From Oryzias latipes (taxonomy: Eukaryota > Chordata > Actinopteri > Beloniformes > Adrianichthyidae): a stretch of DNA of 64,000 nucleotides. A program made the position numbers and the translations under genes. Location of the stretch: positions 23,287,042 through 23,351,041 of the forward strand of contig NC_019867.2 in the NCBI RefSeq assembly GCF_002234675.1, in the 5' to 3' direction. Of this stretch, positions 59,701-64,000 are shown one piece after another; the first letter of the stretch is position 1, and every line of letters begins with the position of its first letter. The notes under the pieces were generated by a model. That model did no database searches. It saw only the letters and a list, made by a program, of their open reading frames with translations, and was not told the DNA's origin.

Positions 59701-60084
59701 CGTGTAGTTTCTTATGAAGAAACAACTGTAAAACATGGGATTTTGTTTTAATAACCTCTGTGCATGGTTTATGTAACAATGCAGACATTGTTTGTTGCAA
59801 CATTAAAATAATTATTTCAATTTGATTTAAAAAAAAGCGCAAATTTCTCTGGACAAAATTTTTCTTGTGTCATCTTTTCCCCAAACAATCTTTAATGAAC
59901 GTCTGATTTTATATTATGCTTCATCTTGACTATTTCTGTGTCCTGTTGTGTATCTTTTCTTTTGTTTATTGGTGTCCTTTAAAATGTGGTCTTATGTTAA
60001 ATTAAAGAGGGGTGATGATGATCTCTACCTGTATGCATTTTTGGAAGCAGGCCGGGGATCAAACTTGAAGAAGATTATACACAT
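35791..60084 (-). CDS. tango2: Transport and Golgi organization protein 2 (8 coding exons)
   Basis: NRDE/TANGO2-family protein. In humans its loss causes a metabolic crisis and cardiac disorder; roles in lipid or heme handling and ER-Golgi traffic are proposed and the biochemistry is still debated. Exons in transcript order: 60029-60084, 47294-47382, 45787-45906, 45568-45685, 36792-36859, 36420-36570, 36077-36181, 35791-35911; phases join to 275 residues (human 276). The start is [19 protein letters not shown], then LILAANRDE (the NRDE signature), [68 protein letters not shown] and [15 protein letters not shown]; the stop follows NLQD. Cys2 (position 2) is kept. The 12.6 kb first coding intron is mostly transposons. 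A 5'UTR exon abuts at 60085-60142. Confidence 0.96.
37413..37930 (+). mobile_element. MITE-like element, family M1, copy 4
   Basis: It starts TTTAAAGACCCACTCCAATG and ends TGATTGGACCGTGACTTTAA as imperfect inverted repeats. The interior has GGGTGGGCCACAAGCTCCCT, a (CTCTG)n run and TTCTGATGCATCCA. It lies in the tango2 intron 36860-45567. Its orientation is that of copies 2 and 3. Confidence 0.65.
39409..40328. mobile_element. Repeat with CATTGACTGTAT / ATACAGTCAATG ends, probably composite
   Basis: The outer ends are CATTGACTGTAT (39409) and ATACAGTCAATG (40317-40328). A second ATTGACTGTATAC at about 40198 suggests two units or one nested in another. Blocks GAGTCGGTCTGAGTCAAC, CCCCTTCCACTGAAAGCGGG and GCATTTGATTGGCCAGTT recur at 53588-54060, and partly at 52220-52280. 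A 22-base G run lies at about 40123-40144. Confidence 0.5.
41173..41262 (-). mobile_element. SINE 3' fragment
   Basis: Reverse-orientation 3' end of the SINE at 1367-1754: TTCATTCATTCATTTTC tail, CCCTTTCGGGGTCAC, GGCTGCCGGAGCC and CCACTTGTGGGC. The head is missing. Confidence 0.7.
42171..42796 (-). mobile_element. 5'-truncated RTE/Rex3-like LINE fragment
   Basis: Minus-strand copy of the LINE 3' end: CCATCCATCCATC tail (GATG repeats on the sense strand), then coding sequence for [16 protein letters not shown] and [16 protein letters not shown] blocks. It is bounded by an 11-base duplication TAAATCACGGG at 42160-42170 and 42797-42807. The frame is broken several times. It is the same family as 48036-51096 and lies in a tango2 intron. 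Confidence 0.85.
43374..44496. mobile_element. Nonautonomous hAT-like transposon, family H1, copy 2
   Basis: It starts TAGGGTTGGGCGATGTCC and ends ATATCGGCACAACCCTA, with a perfect 8-bp duplication CTCAACAG (43366-43373 and 44497-44504). It is the reverse orientation of the copy at 10704-11855, to which it is similar throughout, including the poly-G/poly-C tract and TTTTTCTGGGCCCATGTACA. The open frame at 44114-44518 mirrors the one in copy 1 but has no recognisable domain. It lies in a tango2 intron. Confidence 0.85.
46600..47229 (-). mobile_element. MITE-like element, family M1, copy 5
   Basis: The left end TTTAAAGTCCCACATCGATC and right end CATCGAAGTGGGACTTTTAA form the clearest inverted repeats of the family. 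The interior blocks TTCTGCAGAGCGGCAGGAG and AGCTATCCAGCCGTAGAG match the other copies. It fills much of the tango2 intron 45907-47293. Confidence 0.7.
48036..51096 (+). mobile_element. RTE/Rex3-like LINE, nearly full length, inactivated
   Basis: Non-LTR retrotransposon in the first coding intron of tango2, with a perfect 12-base target-site duplication TATCTCATTCAG (48024-48035 and 51097-51108) and a GATG-type 3' tail. The apurinic-endonuclease part (about 48484-49170) includes [20 protein letters not shown] and [10 protein letters not shown]. The reverse-transcriptase part (49180-50445) has [41 protein letters not shown] and [13 protein letters not shown]. The frame jumps near 50444 from SKSDLFP straight to the [14 protein letters not shown] block, so the catalytic xADD box is deleted. 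A stop lies right after the endonuclease start, and there are frameshifts, so it cannot move itself. Family assignment (RTE clade, Rex3-like) is from motif memory. Confidence 0.9.
52190..52285. repeat. Fragment of the CATTGACTGTAT repeat
   Basis: Contains GATTGGTCCGAGTTGGTCTG and GAGTCAACATTTCTGCCAAC, matching 39480-39530. The ends are not defined. Confidence 0.4.
52981..53230 (+). mobile_element. SINE copy with internal deletion
   Basis: Head GGCGCAGTGGTTAGCACTCT, 3' body CCACAAGTGGCCCAGATAGG and GACCCCGAAAGGGGC, then a (TGAA)n tail. Flanks TTTTAAATGAA (ending 52980) and TTTCAAATGAA (53231-53241) are a probable target duplication with one mismatch. The middle of the element is shorter than in the copy at 1367. 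Confidence 0.75.
53325..54345 (-). mobile_element. MITE-like element, family M1, copy 6, with nested repeat
   Basis: The outer parts match family M1 (TTCTGCAGAGCGGCAGGAG, GAGCAATATTGGATCTTTCC, GGATGCATCAGATTGGAGCA). They are split by an insertion at about 53588-54060 that is a copy of the CATTGACTGTAT repeat, ending ATACAGTCAATGG. The nesting shows that M1 inserted first. Confidence 0.55.
54346..55572 (-). other. tango2 intron, gene-free stretch
   Basis: Between M1 copy 6 and the second LINE. No exon or RNA gene was seen. 54540-54720 is unusually GC-balanced, complex sequence compared with its neighbours, but has no identified function. Confidence 0.5.
55573..58358 (+). mobile_element. Second RTE-like LINE, degenerate
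   Basis: Endonuclease start [20 protein letters not shown] and [14 protein letters not shown] (about 55890-55999), [14 protein letters not shown] and [11 protein letters not shown]. The RT part has [62 protein letters not shown] (box with F changed to P) and [10 protein letters not shown]. It ends in a GAA-rich tail at about 58345-58362. Many stops and frameshifts. A possible flanking repeat GAAAAGATT / GAAAAAGATT is weak. It is a different lineage from the LINE at 48036. In annotations such frames are often called craniofacial development protein 2-like. Confidence 0.8.
58359..60028 (-). other. tango2 intron 1 proximal part
   Basis: AT-rich intron between the second LINE and the start-codon exon. 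No coding sequence or clear repeat family was recognised, apart from the possible direct repeat AACCAAGAAGTCAG near 59448, seen inverted (CTGACTTCTTGGTTCTTTTG) near 59195. Confidence 0.5.
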
Positions 60085-60142
60085 TTTGTGGCACGATCTG
60101 ATTATCACTTCTTCCACATTGGTCTTCAGGTGTAAGTCATAC
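60085..60142 (-). other. tango2 5'UTR part of the start-codon exon
   Basis: An acceptor on the minus strand (TATTTCAG, AG at 60143-60144) begins the exon whose ATG is at 60082-60084. A strong donor GGT|GTGAGT at 60711-60712 marks the likely noncoding first exon ending at 60712. A CCAAT box (ATTGG on +) lies near 60815. Confidence 0.55.
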
Positions 60143-60712
60143 CTGAAATAAAAGAAGTAATTAAAGATATTTGAGTTTTACGTAATTGTGATATAGAAAC
60201 ATCAGGACTGCACAAATCACTATATATCCTAAATTACAATTAAGCTCAAAATCTAAAAATAAAATACATTTTGTCAGAGTATATAAATAACACAATTACA
60301 AAAGCAATGACCCACACAGCAAAGAAAGAGAGTCACCAAGCACGACATTCGGTAGACTAGTATTTACCAGACGCCTGAACTCGTTTATAGACACCTTATT
60401 TCGAATGAAACAAAGACAGGTTCAGTAACACAGCACTAATGTAAATTTAGTTTTACTAAACTGCTAACAAATTAGCATACTTACAAGTGACGAGGAAACA
60501 AACCCAACGGATCAAAAATATCTGGCAAACTGGGTTAAAGGCGACACAATACACACAAAAAATGGCGGCTTGATCAAATTGTTAATTCTGCCCTTTACTA
60601 AATACAGTGCTGAATTATGACTGACTTAAACTCACTGCCCCTTTATCGTGCTTGTTGTCAACTCAAAGGAAGTCCTTCTACAGTATAACTTCGATTTGAG
60701 GTTTTACTCACA

Positions 60713-61379
60713 CCGACAGACTCCACCAATGGCCTGGGTTAGAGGGGTTCCTTTAACCCCGCCCGGTTAGGCACTTTAAATGTACAGAACGAACGAATCT
60801 ATAAAGATGCTATTCGATTGGTCGCCTTACTCACAAAGTTTGCCACTTTGACAGCCACAATTCCGGTTAGTTAGTTTTCTTCAAAACAAAAGCAAGCGTA
60901 ACAAAAAGAGTAATCAGAAAATGTTGGAATGACTACAAATGTTAGACATGATATACAGAATTTTGCAAAATCACTCAATATGTAATATTTCGGTTGCTGT
61001 ATAAGGTTATTTGCAAGCCAAAACAAAATGGCAATCATATTTGCTGCAACAAAGCTTTTATTTTGAAAATGCTACTTGGCATCCTGAGTTTTTTTTACAT
61101 AAAGATGAGAGAACCGCACTACCAGTTATTTTAACAGTAAATAGGCAGTCTGAGGTATTTTAAGACTACTTAAATGAAACAAGCTAAATAAAAAATATAT
61201 TTAGAAAAGTGCAACTAATTTACAAACGTATGCGTTAATTATTTGCATATTAACATTTTAACTTAAACATTTTAAAGTCACTAGGCCAGTTAATAAAAAA
61301 AAGGCGCAGCCAATAAGAATTAGGTTTTTGTTGCAGATAAACACATTTAAGTGTCAGTTGAAAATATTCAAAAAGAAAG
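60713..61379. promoter_or_regulatory. Divergent promoter spacer between tango2 and the next gene
   Basis: The region lies between the tango2 first exon (-) and the CpG-containing exon at 61380-61751 (+). It is mostly AT-rich in the middle with CCAAT-type motifs at the tango2 side. No coding sequence. Confidence 0.4.
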
Positions 61380-61751
61380 TCCGCCTATGAGTGTGTGTGT
61401 GGATGGGCGGAGACACTCAGCGTGACCAACAGAATCGTGCTCTGCCGTGGATGAGGGATAAAGGCTTGCTCTGCTTTTCATCCACCGCCACATCGTAGTT
61501 ACTATTCGTCGTTACTAACGACGTTTCCTTCTATTTAACTTTTAATACACTGAAATGACTTCATTTAACCCCCGCGAGGACTGAGAGGACCAAACCATTT
61601 GTAAAGCCTGGCAACTTTGCTTTGAGATCTAATATATCTGCAGAGTAGACAGCTCTTCCTGCCGTGGCCAAAATAACAGCTGAGATTCGGAGTAAACCCC
61701 CCCAGTGCAGCGTCTCCTCGTCTGCGAAGACCAGCACGAGGACTAACTGAG
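61380..61751 (+). other. Predicted noncoding first exon of a rightward gene, probably arvcf
   Basis: A CpG-richer stretch with a GC box (TGGGCGGAG near 61404) ends in a good donor (CTGAG|GTAATT at 61751/61752). It has no long open frame. In mammals ARVCF (a p120-type catenin) is the head-to-head neighbour of TANGO2, so this is most likely its 5' end. No ARVCF coding exon lies in the window, so the name rests on synteny alone. Confidence 0.4.
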
Positions 61752-62648
61752 GTAATTATTGCTGTTTTGTAGTGGGGGACCGTTTCAACTTAGTGGGCTT
61801 TGACGCCGTTGGTATAATAATGGGGAGCAATGTGAACTGGGGGAAATTGCAGGGGGAGTTTCCGACGCTTCTTTCCTAAGGATTCAATGGAGAAGACGAG
61901 GTTGTGCAATTATATTCAGTTTAAGCCTCCTAATATTTATTTTTTGTTATTATTGTATTATTATTATTTGTTAACTAGAGCTATTCGTATGTAATGTTTA
62001 CTATTTTTGCGCCACAAATCTGTAGATGCTCATGAACGGAAGCAGTCAAGTGCAGCGCACCGCACCAAGCTGTCAATCTTCAGCCCAGCTACTACTCCAT
62101 TGTTATCCCCCTGACTGTTTGTGAGTGGGTTGCCATGGAGAGTCTTCCGGTGCCTCTCCCGTAAATACCTTATTTGGAGGAATGGGCGGCTGTAGTGATG
62201 TTGGGTTATGGCCTTCATGTATTCATGTCCCGCGCGAGTTAGTGCCAGAATGAGCGAGTGGTTCTCATCAGCGCCAAAGCCTTAAATGAAGTTCTCAACA
62301 GACTCTGATTGATCTCTGTTTATGCTTTCACACCCTGCTAGCCTCAGGATGCAGAAGGATGCAATTAAGGCAATTACCTGTGAGCACGTGGCACGAATTA
62401 GCATACATTTGGTTCTAATTGGGAACGCACACGCTAGACCAATTAAAAGTCTCAGTATAATTCAAAGAGTTTTCATTAAAATTTATGTAGTTTGAGATGT
62501 TACCATGTTTAAAAAAACTATTGAAAATAAACATATTTACAGAACAAGGGTGGATTCAAAACAGGATTGAACATAACATTTTTACACAAAAAAATTACAG
62601 CAAGTAACATGTTAATAAGAAACGTTTGGTTAGCAAATGGCAAATAGA

Positions 62649-62650
<2 letters not shown>

Positions 62651-62719
<69 letters not shown>
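62651..62719. repeat. (AT)n microsatellite
   Basis: About 69 bases of uninterrupted AT dinucleotide repeat. The Ile-Tyr open frame read across it is an artefact. Confidence 0.97.
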
Positions 62720-62722
<3 letters not shown>

Positions 62723-63121
62723 GAGAAAAAATTACTTAGCAAACAGGGAAATACAAAATTCTACTGCTTTGGGAGTTTGACTATTTTCAAGAGTGTTATA
62801 AAACAGATGAAGTTCTGTAATAAATAAATATAAATTTTACTTTTTTATTTAAAAGTAATTACTTTGCAGTATTTTCTATGTCTTTACAAACAAAACAGAA
62901 TAGGTTATTATATGTTTATATAATTATATTTTATTATATATTATTATTGCTCAGCCGGCTAAGCGGAGCATTGTCACAGTAACATGACAACACGCAGCAC
63001 CACGTGACAAATAGTCCGCTTTTTGTTAAATAAAAAGTGATCTAATAACAATAACAAGAATAAAGCACTAAAAATCGATTGATTATTTATTTCTTTTGTA
63101 AGTGACCATGGGATAAGCGGG

Positions 63122-63256
63122 TTAATGGCCTTCGAAGTGTGGATTATCAGAAATTAATGCACTTCGGCGAAGCAGCCATCCTCTGTTTCGCGTCGGACAG
63201 TTCAGGCTTCTACAGCGTGCTTTAATTTCTGATAATGCAGACTTTGTTGGCCATTA
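63122..63256. repeat. 135-bp foldback (inverted repeat) element
   Basis: Arms 63122-63162 and 63217-63256 pair over about 40 bases, including TAATGGCC/GGCCATTA and ATTATCAGAAATTAA with its complement. The loop is about 54 bases. It could be a foldback MITE or a transcribed hairpin. No family was recognised. Confidence 0.65.
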
Positions 63257-63705
63257 CTGGCTACTTAACTTAAATTGTTCCGGTTTAGTCTGGAGAAGTA
63301 TTCAGTTAGTGTATGTATACATGTACGCACGATGCCATCACTTGATACTTCTTGTATCAGAATTGGACTACATTGACTTTCTGTCATGTCAATATGTTGA
63401 GTAAAATAAAAACAAAATGCTACCTCATAGGTTTACGCTAACTATGATGATGCCATCGCTTGGTACTTCCGATGGGATCGGAAGAGAATTGCCCCAATCG
63501 GTACAAAATGTGACACAATTTGATGGCATCACCCACGATTGGAATTTTATTTAGAATTTTTATATAGTACAATTGTGTGCATATCACACCAGTGGCCCAT
63601 ACTAGCAAGTGTATGAGCAAGATGTTGTACATGTTAAAAAATACCAGTGAAACTTTGGAGACAATCATGTCGAGCTTAAAAAGTATGAATGCCATTCAGA
63701 GGTTC

Positions 63706-63836
63706 ATCGCAGTTATCATGGACAGTTGCAAGTGAAACCAACCTTAATATGAACTAAACTGCATGATTGTGGTAGGGACACGATACGATTGATGCGATAG
63801 CTGATTACTATGAAGTATAAACCAGGCATTAGATAA
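63706..63836 (+). repeat. Unclassified dispersed repeat (pair with 18744-18880)
   Basis: Contains CCAACCTTAATATGAACTA, CATGATTGTGGTAGG and TATGAAGTATAAACC, in the same order as the copy in the trmt2a intron. The limits are approximate. Confidence 0.5.
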
Positions 63837-64000
63837 TTTGATCATTAACTCTCATTGATTGACTCGGATGTGTTGGAATTCAAGAAAAAAGATTGTCAAA
63901 CAAATATGTGACTTACTAACTTATTAAGTTTGCCTATAATGTGTTTCACAGGCTATCTTTATTTTTATTTTTTTAGCTGACTGAAGTGATGGTAGTGAGT

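Larger units (their letters stand above)
61752..64000 (+). other. First intron of the rightward gene (gene-free)
   Basis: Holds an (AT)n tract, a foldback element and an unclassified repeat, listed separately. A homeodomain-site-rich block at about 62350-62465 (GCAATTAAGGCAATTACC, TTCTAATTGGGAACG, CCAATTAAAAG) looks like a possible conserved enhancer. Confidence 0.4.

Noticed and set aside
36860-60028. miR-185 inside tango2
   Set aside because: Human miR-185 lies in a TANGO2 intron, so I scanned these introns by eye for its mature sequence on the minus strand and found none. A proper search would be needed to be certain.
62518-62742. Ile-Tyr repeat open frame
   Set aside because: Produced by the (AT)n microsatellite.
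63979-64000. Possible exon with ATG at the right edge after a TTTTTAG acceptor
   Set aside because: The few bases before the window end do not match the start of ARVCF and cannot be judged.

Overview
The window is teleost fish nuclear DNA. Its genes are split into many short exons with GT-AG introns. The introns hold tRNA-like SINEs with (TGAA)n tails, RTE-type LINEs, hAT and MITE elements, and long GT and AT microsatellites. The proteins are vertebrate. No prokaryotic, organellar or viral genes were seen. The species cannot be fixed from the sequence alone.

The genes match the human 22q11.2 (DiGeorge/VCFS) block. Left to right they are: the 3' half of zdhhc8 (+, truncated by the window edge, CDS to 6413); ranbp1 (-, 9209-14369); trmt2a (+, 15729-21087); dgcr8 (-, 22680-33813); tango2 (-, 35791-60084); and a divergent CpG-containing first exon at about 61380-61751 (+) that by synteny is probably arvcf. 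All exon junctions were walked by hand. Reading frame is kept across every junction, giving about 212 (RanBP1), 604 (Trmt2a), 769 (Dgcr8) and 275 (Tango2) residues, close to the human lengths. ranbp1/trmt2a and tango2/(arvcf) are head to head. zdhhc8/ranbp1 and trmt2a/dgcr8 converge with very short gaps. zdhhc8 appears inverted relative to the human order.

The most notable functional elements are two hairpins in dgcr8 exon 2. One is in the 5'UTR (miR-3618-like) and one is inside the start of the coding region (miR-1306-like). They are the sites through which Drosha/DGCR8 is known to cut and down-regulate Dgcr8 mRNA. Other points are a GC-AG intron in dgcr8, a possible zdhhc8 isoform without the PDZ ligand, an ACNA in place of SCNP around the Trmt2a catalytic cysteine, and a perfect 12-bp palindrome carrying two CRE sites in a dgcr8 intron.

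Transposable elements fill much of the introns, above all the 12.6 kb first coding intron of tango2. They include a nearly complete RTE/Rex3-like LINE with a perfect 12-bp target-site duplication but a deleted catalytic core, a second degenerate RTE-like LINE, and two inverted copies of a 1.1 kb hAT-like element with perfect 8-bp duplications. There are also at least six copies of one MITE-like family, several other hAT/MITE elements, three SINE copies and a 135-bp foldback near the right edge.
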